A stretch of 64,000 nucleotides of DNA from Streptomyces sp. GQFP. GTDB taxonomy: Bacteria; Actinomycetota; Actinomycetes; Streptomycetales; Streptomycetaceae. Position 1 is the first letter of the stretch. The number at the start of each line of letters is the position of its first letter. The position numbers and the translations under genes were made by a program. Under the pieces are notes generated by a model. It saw only the letters and a program-made list of their open reading frames with translations, was not told where the DNA came from and made no database searches. The stretch lies in NCBI RefSeq assembly GCF_021545335.1, contig NZ_CP089312.1:4588001-4652000 (forward strand), in the 5' to 3' direction. Positions 15,296 through 22,986 of this stretch are shown here, in pieces.

Positions 15296-17305
15296 GTGCA
15301 CAGACGCACTCTCTCGACCGCGCTCGCGGTCGCACTCACATTCGGTTCCGTCGCGCTCACGACCGGCGTCGCGGGTACGGCCATGGCGGACGACCAGCGG
15401 GACCTGGGCATCGTCTCCTTCGGTGACATCGTTGTGGACGGCGTCCACCAGCGGGTCTTCGTCAGCGACTCGGCCAGCGACCGGATCCTCGTCACGGACT
15501 ACAAGGGCAACTTCGTCCGCGAAGTGTCCGGCCTGAACGGCGTCAAGGGCCTGGAGCTGTCGGCCGACTCCGGCACGCTGTACGCGGCCGTGCCCGACGG
15601 CGTCGGCGACACCGGCGACGCGATCTTCGCCATCGACACGGCCACGGCGACGGAGTCGGCCCGGTACGCGACGGGTGACGTCGATCCCCGGTACGTGGCC
15701 CTCGCGGGCGGCAAGCTGTGGTTCGGGTACGGCACCGACGGCAGCAGCGACGACAGCGGCACCGGCAACATCGGCTCGGTCGACCTGGCCGACGCAGAGC
15801 ACAAGGTCACCCTGGACGGCGACGCGGCCAAGCCCTGGACCGCCGCTCCCGTCCTGGACGCGGCGCCCGGTTCGAACACGCTGGTCGCGGGCCTGCCGTA
15901 CGGCGGCACGAACCAACTGGGCGTGTACGACGTCCAGTCGGGCGCCGCAAGCGTCACCGCGCGCGCGACCGTCGAAGGCGCCCTCCTGCGGGACCTCGCG
16001 GTCACGCCGGACGGCAAGCAGGTCGTCGTGGCCTCCCAGCAGCCGTCGTACCACGCGGTGTACAAGACCTCCGACCTGACGGCGGACGGCAAGTACACCA
16101 CCCGGGACTACGGCGACGCGGTCGCCGTCGCCCCCGACGGCACCGTCGCCGCGGGCGCCGAGCAGCAGTACAACGGCACGGACATCTACGTCTACAAGCC
16201 GGGCGGCAAGACCTCGGTCCGGGACTACGACTTCCCGAACACGAACGGCTCCGCCCCCGTCCTCCAGCCGGCGGGCCTCGGCTGGGCACCGGACAGGTCC
16301 CGCCTCTTCGCGGTGACGACGAACAACCAGGGCGTGTACGAGCTGCGCATCCTGAACAACCCGACGAAGGCCGTCACCAGCATCTCCGTCACCGCCCCGA
16401 CCAAGTCCGCGCGGGCGAAGAAGCTGACGGTCAAGGGCAAGATCACCAGCAAGGTGGCGCTCCCCGCCGGCGCCAAGCTGACGATCACCCGCAAGGACCT
16501 GGAGAACCCGAACGGCCGGAAGATCGGCACGGCGACGGTCGCGTCGAACGGCACGTACTCCTTCACCAACAGCCCGCCGGTCGGCGGCAGGGTGACGTAC
16601 ACGCTGTCGTACGCGGGCGACGCCAACCATCTGGCGAGCAGCGGCTCGGACGCGGTCGACGTCTCGCGCGCGGCGACCACGATCCGCCTCTCCAACAACA
16701 AGAAGACGTACGACTTCGCGAAGAGCGTCAAGTTCACGGCGCACCTCGGCAAGACGTACAAGAACCGCAAGGTCGAGATCTGGGCCGACCCGTACGGCTC
16801 CGCGCCCAACAAGCTGGTCAAGGCCGGCACGGTCAACAAGAACGGCGACTTCTCGGCCAACTACAAGCTCACCCGCGACACCCGCCTGACGGCACGGTTC
16901 ACGGGCGACGCGCGCTACGCGCCCAAGTCGGTGGCCAGCACGGTCTACACCAAGGTCAAGGTGTCGACGACGATCAGCCGCCAGTACAAGAACAAGAAGG
17001 TGTACGGCCAGACGTACGCCTACTTCCACCAGGCCACGAACCCGCTGTTCACCACGTCCATGACGGCGTACCCGAACCGCGAGCAGCGCCTGCAGATCGA
17101 GTTCTTCTACGAGGGCGCCTGGTACGACGGCGGCTCGCAGTACTTCGCCCTGGACTCGGCCGGCGTCTCCCGCGTGGAACTGGGCGGCGCCCACGACATC
17201 GGCTACCGCTTCCGCATCCGCTCGTCGTACATCGACGGGACCTCGGGCGACAACGTGAACACGACGACGCACGGGGCGTGGAAGTACTTCATCTTCACCA
17301 AGTGA
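15296..17305 (+). CDS. Secreted beta-propeller-like protein with Ig-like repeats
   Basis: This 669-residue protein starts at GTG 15296; a signal peptide (HRRTLSTALAVALTFGSVAL) ends near AMA at 29-31. Residues ~35-395 show repeated strand patterns with VFVSDSASDRILVTDYKGNF, LAVTPDGKQVVVASQQ and VAVAPDGTVAAGAEQ, as in seven-bladed WD/YVTN-type propellers. Residues ~400-590 are two Ig-like domains, the second with KKTYDFAKSVKFTAHLG. The C-terminal ~80 residues form another beta domain. There is no sortase signal or membrane anchor, so it is probably released. It is divergent from the nucleotidase, with the PHO-like box between them. Function unknown. Confidence 0.75.
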   Translation: MHRRTLSTALAVALTFGSVALTTGVAGTAMADDQRDLGIVSFGDIVVDGVHQRVFVSDSASDRILVTDYKGNFVREVSGLNGVKGLELSADSGTLYAAVPDGVGDTGDAIFAIDTATATESARYATGDVDPRYVALAGGKLWFGYGTDGSSDDSGTGNIGSVDLADAEHKVTLDGDAAKPWTAAPVLDAAPGSNTLVAGLPYGGTNQLGVYDVQSGAASVTARATVEGALLRDLAVTPDGKQVVVASQQPSYHAVYKTSDLTADGKYTTRDYGDAVAVAPDGTVAAGAEQQYNGTDIYVYKPGGKTSVRDYDFPNTNGSAPVLQPAGLGWAPDRSRLFAVTTNNQGVYELRILNNPTKAVTSISVTAPTKSARAKKLTVKGKITSKVALPAGAKLTITRKDLENPNGRKIGTATVASNGTYSFTNSPPVGGRVTYTLSYAGDANHLASSGSDAVDVSRAATTIRLSNNKKTYDFAKSVKFTAHLGKTYKNRKVEIWADPYGSAPNKLVKAGTVNKNGDFSANYKLTRDTRLTARFTGDARYAPKSVASTVYTKVKVSTTISRQYKNKKVYGQTYAYFHQATNPLFTTSMTAYPNREQRLQIEFFYEGAWYDGGSQYFALDSAGVSRVELGGAHDIGYRFRIRSSYIDGTSGDNVNTTTHGAWKYFIFTK

Positions 17306-17312
17306 GAAGAAC

Positions 17313-17354
17313 AGCTGCCACTCAGTGCGCGATTGACTACGCTGAGTGGCAGCT
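17313..17354. terminator. 13-bp hairpin between secreted protein and Uma2 gene
   Basis: AGCTGCCACTCAG (17313-17325) is perfectly repeated in inverse at 17342-17354 around a 16-base loop. It starts 8 bases after the secreted-protein stop and lies before the Uma2 ribosome binding site, so it can terminate the first gene. No T-run follows. Confidence 0.5.
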
Positions 17355-17380
17355 GGCTTGTCTCAGGTGAAAGGCGCATC

Positions 17381-17986
17381 ATGACGTTGATGACAGAGCG
17401 ACCGATCACGATAAGCGGCACGGAACCCCCCAGCTTCGAGGGCTTGCTCGACGCCCTCGACCAGCTCGACCTGCCGGACGGCTACAAGGCCGAGATCATC
17501 AAGGGGAACATCGTCGTGTCGCCGTGGTCGAAGGCGTACTACGCCGACGTAATGGATCTGGTCTGCGACCAGTTGCGCCCTTATCTGCCCGAGGGGCACC
17601 GCATCAGCTGGGGCCCCTTGTTGTACGTGTTCCCGGGCGCCGAACGTGCCTACGGCCCCGACATCCACGCCGCCCACCGGCGTACCCGTCGGAGCACCAG
17701 CAACCGTCTGGACGGGGAAGGTCTCTCCTTCGTCGCCGAGCTGACCTCCCCTTCCACCCGGACCGACGATCTGACCGACAAGGTGGAGGTCTACGCGAAG
17801 GCAGGCGTCCCCGTCTACCTGGTCCTCGACATGCAGGAGGAAGAGGCCAGCCTGTTCCTGGAGCCGTATGAGCACGGCTACAAGTCCCGTCTCACCAAGC
17901 CGTTCGGGGAGAAGCTCTACATCCCCGACCCCTTCGGCTGCGAACTCGACACCGCGGGATTCCAGGCCCCTCCGGACGAGGACTGA
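17381..17986 (+). CDS. Uma2-family (DUF820) restriction-endonuclease-like protein
   Basis: This 201-residue protein has the PD-(D/E)xK layout of Uma2 proteins: YGPDIHAAHR with Asp94, VAELTSPST with Glu120, and DDLTDKVEVYAKAGVPVYLV with Lys134, followed by a conserved Asp150. The N-terminal YKAEIIKGNIVVSPWSKAYY is also typical. ATG 17381 follows GAAAGG with 6 bases spacing; two more Met codons lie just inside. Family members are abundant in Streptomyces and cyanobacteria and are predicted nucleases without a proven biological role. It is a single gene ending before a strong bidirectional terminator. Confidence 0.85.
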   Translation: MTLMTERPITISGTEPPSFEGLLDALDQLDLPDGYKAEIIKGNIVVSPWSKAYYADVMDLVCDQLRPYLPEGHRISWGPLLYVFPGAERAYGPDIHAAHRRTRRSTSNRLDGEGLSFVAELTSPSTRTDDLTDKVEVYAKAGVPVYLVLDMQEEEASLFLEPYEHGYKSRLTKPFGEKLYIPDPFGCELDTAGFQAPPDED

Positions 17987-18000
17987 CCCCGGAAGCGACT

Positions 18001-18047
18001 GAACGGCTGAGGGGCACCCCGTCGGACGGGGTGCCCCTCAGCCGTTC
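18001..18047. terminator. Strong bidirectional terminator between Uma2 gene and purA
   Basis: A perfect inverted repeat (left arm 18001-18020, right arm 18028-18047, extendable by 3 bp into the 7-base loop) sits between two convergent stops. GAACGGCTGAGGGGCACCCC is the left arm. It is the most stable hairpin seen in the window. Confidence 0.9.
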
Positions 18048-18062
18048 CTCTGTTCTTCCGCC

Positions 18063-19346
18063 CTAGATGAACGAGTTGACCTCGATCGTCTCCGTGCGGC
18101 CCGGGCCGACGCCGATCGCCGAGATCGGGGCGCCGGACATCTCCTCCAGCGCCTTCACGTACGCCTGGGCGTTCTTCGGGAGGTCGGAGAAGGACTTCGC
18201 CTTGGTGATGTCCTCCGACCAGCCGGGGAGGGTCTCGTAGATCGGCTTCGCGTGGTGGAAGTCGCTCTGGGAGTACGGGAGTTCCTCGACCCGCTTGCCG
18301 TCGATCTCGTACGCCACGCAGACCGGGATCTCCTCCCAGCCGGTGAGGACGTCGAGCTTGGTGAGGAAGAAGTCGGTCAGGCCGTTGACCCGGGTCGCGT
18401 ACCGCGCGATGACGGCGTCGAACCAGCCGCAGCGACGGTCACGCCCCGTCGTCACACCCCGCTCGCCGCCGATGCGGCGCAGCGCGTCGCCGTCCGCGTC
18501 GAACAGCTCGGTCGGGAAGGGCCCGGCACCGACACGGGTCGTGTACGCCTTGAGGATGCCGATGACCCGGCTGATCTTCGTCGGGCCGACGCCCGAGCCC
18601 GTGCACGCGCCACCGGCGGTGGGGTTGGAGGACGTGACGAAGGGGTAGGTCCCGTGGTCGATGTCCAGGAGCGTGCCCTGGCCGCCCTCGAAGAGGACCA
18701 CCTTGTTGTCGTCGAGGGCCTTGTTGAGGACCAGGACGGTGTCGGCGACGTAAGGCTTGAGCCGGTCCGCGTACGTCAGCAGCTCCGCGACGATCTGCTC
18801 CGCCTCGATGGCCCGCCGGTTGAAGACCTTGGTGAGGAGCTGGTTCTTGCCGTCCAGCGCCGCCTCGACCTTCTGCGTGAGGATCGACTCGTCGTAGAGG
18901 TCCTGGACGCGGATACCGACACGGTTGATCTTGTCGGCGTAGGTCGGGCCGATACCGCGCCCGGTCGTCCCGATCTTCCGCTTCCCGAGGAAGCGTTCCG
19001 TCACCTTGTCCACGGTGACGTTGTACGGGGTGATGATGTGAGCGTTACCGCTGATCAGGAGCTTGGACGTGTCGACGCCTCGCTCGTTCAGCCCGTTCAG
19101 CTCGGAGAACAGGACCGACGGGTCGACGACGACGCCGTTGCCGATGACGGGTGTGCATTCAGGTGTGAGGATTCCGGAAGGGAGGAGGTGCAGGGCGTAC
19201 TTCTGATCGCCCACGACTACCGTGTGGCCGGCGTTGTTGCCGCCCTGGTAGCGCACCACATAGTCCACAGACCCACCAAGCAGGTCCGTGGCCTTCCCCT
19301 TGCCTTCGTCACCCCACTGAGCACCGAGCAGCACAAGTGCGGGCAC
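18063..19346 (-). CDS. purA: Adenylosuccinate synthetase
   Basis: PurA joins IMP and aspartate with GTP to make adenylosuccinate, the first committed AMP step. The 427-residue length is normal. GAQWGDEGKGK at 8-18 is the P-loop-like GTP site, GGNNAGHT follows, then IGTTGRGIGPTYADK and the C-terminal LDVLTGWEEIPVCVAYEIDG. GTG 19346 is chosen because the family starts with M-P-A-L-V and GGAAGGGG lies upstream. Longer readings run through the promoter region. It converges on the Uma2 gene and is divergent from a lipid-kinase-like gene. Confidence 0.97.
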   Translation of the reverse strand: MPALVLLGAQWGDEGKGKATDLLGGSVDYVVRYQGGNNAGHTVVVGDQKYALHLLPSGILTPECTPVIGNGVVVDPSVLFSELNGLNERGVDTSKLLISGNAHIITPYNVTVDKVTERFLGKRKIGTTGRGIGPTYADKINRVGIRVQDLYDESILTQKVEAALDGKNQLLTKVFNRRAIEAEQIVAELLTYADRLKPYVADTVLVLNKALDDNKVVLFEGGQGTLLDIDHGTYPFVTSSNPTAGGACTGSGVGPTKISRVIGILKAYTTRVGAGPFPTELFDADGDALRRIGGERGVTTGRDRRCGWFDAVIARYATRVNGLTDFFLTKLDVLTGWEEIPVCVAYEIDGKRVEELPYSQSDFHHAKPIYETLPGWSEDITKAKSFSDLPKNAQAYVKALEEMSGAPISAIGVGPGRTETIEVNSFI

Positions 19347-19480
19347 GCGCGTACACCCCTTCCGGGCGGGGCATGTCCAAGGCCAGGGGCGTACGTGACT
19401 GAGCTCTCGGCTCATGCCTCGTACACCGGCGACCCTCATCGGCCGCAACCCGTCGGACCCGGATGCCCCGGAATAGACGA

Positions 19481-19508
19481 AGCCCCTGGCGCAATAGCGC
19501 AAGGGGCT
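19481..19508 (+). promoter_or_regulatory. Stem-loop in the leader of the gene divergent from purA
   Basis: AGCCCCTGGCGC (19481-19492) and GCGCAAGGGGCT (19497-19508) pair with one mismatch around AATA. It lies 33 bases before the ATG at 19542 in the leader of the plus-strand gene. It could be an attenuator or mRNA-stability structure. Confidence 0.4.
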
Positions 19509-19541
19509 CTTGCACAAAGATGCTACCCGAGGAAGCGAGGC

Positions 19542-20423
19542 ATGACCGAGGTGGCGACTTCCGACCAGCTCCTCGTGGTCATCGACCCGGTCGCCCGGCG
19601 GACGGACGGCGAGTCTGTACGAATCGCGAAAGACGTGCTCAGCGCGGGTGCGACCACAAAAGTGTGCCTCCCGGACGGCCCCGAGGAATTCGCCCGGGCC
19701 CTGTCGAGGAGGGGCTCGCGCCGGCCGGTGGTGATCGGCGACGACAGGGCCCTGCTCCGTACGGTGGCCCTCCTCCACCGGCAACGGGAACTGGCCGGAT
19801 GTGCGCTGTCCGTCGTCCCGGTGGGCGCGGCCGGAGTCCTCTCCCTGACCCGCTCCCTCGGCGTCCCCACGGGCGCGGTGGCGGCGGCGAGGGCGGTCCT
19901 GGAGGGCGCGGAACGCCGCCTGGACCTGCTCGTCGACGACAGCGACGGGGTGGTGGTGGGGGCGGTACGGATTCCTGCGATACGGGGACCGGCTGGCGCC
20001 GGTGAGGTGGTGGTCGGTGCGGAGGCGGATGCTTCGGCTCACGCTCACCCCTGGCTGCGGACGTGCCAGTCACTGGTACGGACCCTGGCGGCACGGCCGG
20101 CCCGGGGCGCACGGGTGACTCCGGTACCCGGCCCCGGCCCGTCACGCCTCCGCGTCGAGGTGGACGGGGTGACCCTCGTGGACCTGAACCAGCCCGTGGA
20201 GGCGGTGACGCTGACCCCCGGGGAGGCCGGGGGCGCGCGGGTGGAGGTCCGGCCGGTGTCGGTGGGCGCGGAGGCGTCTCCGCTGGGGGCGGTGGGGCGG
20301 CGGGTGACGGTGTCGGGGGCGGATTTCCGGTACCGGGCGGATGCGGGGGTGGTGTCGGGGCCGGTGCGGAGGCGGGTGTGGGTGGTGCGGGAGGGGGCTT
20401 GGGGGTTGACGTTGCCGGGGTGA
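19542..20423 (+). CDS. Diacylglycerol-kinase-like conserved protein
   Basis: This 293-residue protein starts at ATG 19542 behind AGGAAGCGAGG. The N-terminal half (DQLLVVIDPVARRTDGESVR, RPVVIGDDRALLRTVALLHR, VPVGAAGVLSLTRSLGVPTG) has the alternating strand-helix pattern and GDD/TRSLG features of the diacylglycerol/sphingosine kinase fold. The C-terminal half carries LRVEVDGVTLVDLNQPVEAV as in the second beta domain. The usual GGDGT motif is altered to GDDRA, so catalysis is uncertain. It is divergent from purA and ends beside a block of intergenic repeats. Confidence 0.65.
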   Translation: MTEVATSDQLLVVIDPVARRTDGESVRIAKDVLSAGATTKVCLPDGPEEFARALSRRGSRRPVVIGDDRALLRTVALLHRQRELAGCALSVVPVGAAGVLSLTRSLGVPTGAVAAARAVLEGAERRLDLLVDDSDGVVVGAVRIPAIRGPAGAGEVVVGAEADASAHAHPWLRTCQSLVRTLAARPARGARVTPVPGPGPSRLRVEVDGVTLVDLNQPVEAVTLTPGEAGGARVEVRPVSVGAEASPLGAVGRRVTVSGADFRYRADAGVVSGPVRRRVWVVREGAWGLTLPG

Positions 20424-20445
20424 GGGGGGTGGGGGTGGCTTTTCT

Positions 20446-20699
20446 CGCCCCCGCCGCCCCTACCCGTCCCATCCTCGGGGGCTCCGCCCCCGAACCCCCG
20501 CTCCTCAAACGCCGGAGGGGCTGACATACCAGCCCGTCCGGCGTTTGAGGACGAGCGCGTTCAGCGCGACTTTCCCACCCACCCGCCTGCCACCACCCTC
20601 CAGCCCGTCCGGCGTTTGAGGACGAGGCCGTTCAGGCCGAAGGGGGGTCTGGGGGCGCAGCCCCCAGGGATGGGACGGGTAGGGGCGGCGGGGGCGAGA
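20446..20699. repeat. Streptomyces intergenic palindromic repeat, copy A
   Basis: The outer arms at 20446-20474 and 20668-20696 are perfect 29-bp inverted repeats. Inside, GTCCGGCGTTTGAGGACGAG occurs twice in direct orientation (near 20534 and 20606) and partly inverted near 20500. The right arm overlaps the eutC 3' end and supplies its last codons. Confidence 0.85.
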
Positions 20700-21441
20700 T
20701 CAGCTCGTCCTTCAGCCCCACCCCCGTCAGCCCCAGCTCCCGCGCCCGCCCTATCAACCCCGCCAACTTCGCCGCCGCCGTCTCGTACGTCAGGCCCAGC
20801 GGCGGCCTGATGTTGGACAGGCAGTTCCGGTCCGCGTCCGTGGTCGTGCCGGGGCGCGGGGCGTACGTCAGATACGCGCCCAGGGAGTCCGCCGCCGACA
20901 TGCCGGGGCGTTCACCGATCAGGACGACCACCATCGTGGCGCCCATGGCGTGGGCCACGTCGTCACCGAGGGCCACCCTGGCCTGCTCGGCCAGGATCAC
21001 CGGGGCGACCCGCAGAGCCGGGTCCAGCAGTGCCGTCGTCGCCCGCACCATCGGCGCCGCGTGTTCGTGCACCGCCCGGCTGGACAGCCCGTCGGCCACG
21101 ACGAACACCACGTCCCAGTCCCCGCCGGGGAGGTGGGCACGGTCGATGTCGTCGAGACGGCGCCCCAGGTCGGGGCGCTGGAGGTAGGTGAGCCGGTCGC
21201 CGGCGGCACTGCGTACCCGTACCGTCGGTTCGCCTGTCAGGCCGGCCGCGACCGTCTCCGGATCGAAGGGCGAGTGCACCGCGTCCCGGGCGGCGGCATG
21301 CGCGGCCTGGAGTTCGAGGCGGTGGCGCGTGGGGAGCGCCGAGCCCGCGCGGCCCAGGCCGATCCTGGCCTGCGTGTGCCGACGTAGAGCCGCCCACATG
21401 GGCAAGTCGTCCGCGACTGGGGTCACTTGACGCTCCGTCAT
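20632..21441 (-). CDS. eutC: Ethanolamine ammonia-lyase small subunit, tail formed by a repeat
   Basis: EutC is the small subunit of the adenosylcobalamin-dependent enzyme converting ethanolamine to acetaldehyde and ammonia. The 269-residue product has RIGLGRAGSALPTRHRLELQ, DVVFVVADGLSSRAVHEHAA and YAPRPGTTTDADRNCLSNIR, all typical. ATG 21441 overlaps the eutB stop by 4 bp, with AAAGGAG upstream. After GLTGVGLKDELI the last ~21 residues (SPPPPLPVPSLGAAPPDPPS plus Ala) are read from the intergenic repeat, and the stop lies inside it. The core domain is intact, so activity is probably kept. No microcompartment genes are seen. Confidence 0.93.
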   Translation of the reverse strand: MTERQVTPVADDLPMWAALRRHTQARIGLGRAGSALPTRHRLELQAAHAAARDAVHSPFDPETVAAGLTGEPTVRVRSAAGDRLTYLQRPDLGRRLDDIDRAHLPGGDWDVVFVVADGLSSRAVHEHAAPMVRATTALLDPALRVAPVILAEQARVALGDDVAHAMGATMVVVLIGERPGMSAADSLGAYLTYAPRPGTTTDADRNCLSNIRPPLGLTYETAAAKLAGLIGRARELGLTGVGLKDELISPPPPLPVPSLGAAPPDPPSA

Positions 21442-22832
21442 GCTGCCAGCTCCTTTCCGATCGCCGTCAGCGGATGTGCCGTACCCGAGACATCCCTGAT
21501 CGCGCCCCGCTCGTCCAGCAGCCCGATGCCGTCCAGCCATGCCTCGAACTCCGGTGCCGGGCGCAGCCCCAGGACCTCGCGGAGGTACAACGCGTCGTGG
21601 TACGAGGCGGATTGGTAGTTGAGCATGATGTCGTCGCCGCCCGGGGTGCAGATCACGAAGGACGCGCCCGCGACTCCCAGCATCGTCAGCATCGTGGCGA
21701 TGTCGTCGTCGTCCGCGTCGGCGTGGTTCGTGTAGCAGATGTCCAGGCCCATGGGCAGGCCGAGCAGCTTGCCGCAGAAGTGGTCCTCCAGGGCGGCGCG
21801 GAGGATCTGGCGGCCGTCGTAGAGGTACTCGGGGCCTATGAAGCCCACCACCGTGTTCACCAGCAGGGGGTCGTAGCGGCGGGCCACCGCGTACGCCCGT
21901 GCCTCCACCGTCTGCTGGTCCACCCCGTGGTGCGCGTCGGCGGAGAGCGCGCTGCCCTGTCCGGTCTCGAAGTAGAGCGCGTTCTGTCCGACCGTGCCCC
22001 GCTTCAGCTCCCCCGCCGCCGCGTGCGCCTCGTCCAGCAGGCCCAGGGTCACGCCGAAGGACGCGTTCGCGGCCTGCGTACCGGCTATCGACTGGAACAC
22101 CAGGTCAACCGGCGCCCCGCGCTCCATCAGGTCCACACTCGTCGTGACATGGCACAGCACGCACGACTGCGTCGGGATCGCGTATCGCTGGATGACTCCG
22201 TCCAGCAACTCCAGTAGGTCCCTCACCGCCTTCGGGCTGTCCGTCGCCGGGTTGATGCCGATCACCGCGTCGCCCGAGCCGAGCAGGAGGCCGTCCAGGA
22301 GCGCGGCCGCGACACCCGCCGGGTCGTCCGTCGGGTGGTTGGGCTGGAGGCGGGTGGCCAACCGGCCCGGGAGGCCGATCGTCGAGCGGAAGGCAGTCAC
22401 CACCTCCACCTTCCGTGCCACCGCGACCAGGTCCGCGTTCCCCATCAGCTTGGACACCGCCGCCACCATCTCGGGCGTGAGCCCGGGCGACACCGCGGCC
22501 AGCGCCTGAGCGTCCGCCGCCTCCGACAGCAGCCACTCCCGGAACCCGCCGACCGTCAGCCCGGCCACCGGCGCGAAGGCGGCCAGGTCGTGCGTGTCCA
22601 CGATCAGCCGGGTCACGTCGTCGTCCTCGTACGGAATCACCGGCTCGGCGAGAAACCGAGCCAACGGCACGTCCGCCAGCGCCCAGCGCGCCGCGACCCG
22701 TTCCTGCGCGGAGTCCGCGGCGAGGCCGGCCAGCCGGTCGCCGGAGCGCTCGGGGCTCGCGGCGGCGAGCAGACGCGCGAGGGAGTCGAAGCGGTAGCTG
22801 TGGCCGCCGAGAGTGGCTGTGTACGTGCTCAT
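21438..22832 (-). CDS. eutB: Ethanolamine ammonia-lyase large subunit
   Basis: EutB is the catalytic TIM-barrel subunit. The 464-residue length is normal. Recognisable stretches are LMGNADLVAVARKVEVVTAF, RLQPNHPTDDP, GDAVIGINPATDSP, QSCVLCHVTTSVDLMERGAP, NALYFETGQGSALSADAHHG and GLDICYTNHADADDDDIATM. It is first in the eutB-eutC unit and divergent from the permease, with 154 bp between starts. Acetaldehyde dehydrogenase and reactivase genes are not in the window. The substrate would come through the divergent permease. Confidence 0.96.
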   Translation of the reverse strand: MSTYTATLGGHSYRFDSLARLLAAASPERSGDRLAGLAADSAQERVAARWALADVPLARFLAEPVIPYEDDDVTRLIVDTHDLAAFAPVAGLTVGGFREWLLSEAADAQALAAVSPGLTPEMVAAVSKLMGNADLVAVARKVEVVTAFRSTIGLPGRLATRLQPNHPTDDPAGVAAALLDGLLLGSGDAVIGINPATDSPKAVRDLLELLDGVIQRYAIPTQSCVLCHVTTSVDLMERGAPVDLVFQSIAGTQAANASFGVTLGLLDEAHAAAGELKRGTVGQNALYFETGQGSALSADAHHGVDQQTVEARAYAVARRYDPLLVNTVVGFIGPEYLYDGRQILRAALEDHFCGKLLGLPMGLDICYTNHADADDDDIATMLTMLGVAGASFVICTPGGDDIMLNYQSASYHDALYLREVLGLRPAPEFEAWLDGIGLLDERGAIRDVSGTAHPLTAIGKELAA

Positions 22833-22986
22833 GTCGGCGACGGTAGGAGGCGCGTGTTGCCGTCAGATTTCTAAAGGTCTGGTTGACAAACATTTAACGC
22901 ACGGACACCCTTGACCGACTTATTCGGGATACAGAGTTCCACCCCATCGACAGCACAACCAGGAACAGTCAGGAAGGGGCCACCCG

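Noticed and set aside
15278..15296. GGTTCGAAACC resembling a tRNA T-arm
   Set aside because: No acceptor stem, D-arm or anticodon arm around it.
15233..17272. 679-codon minus-strand frame opposite the secreted repeat protein
   Set aside because: The translation is Arg/Val/Gly-rich shadow sequence; the plus-strand frame has a signal peptide and ordered beta domains.
19347..20048. N-terminal extension of purA beyond GTG 19346
   Set aside because: It runs through the leader and antisense of the divergent gene; PurA proteins start with the M-P-A-L-V motif present at 19346.
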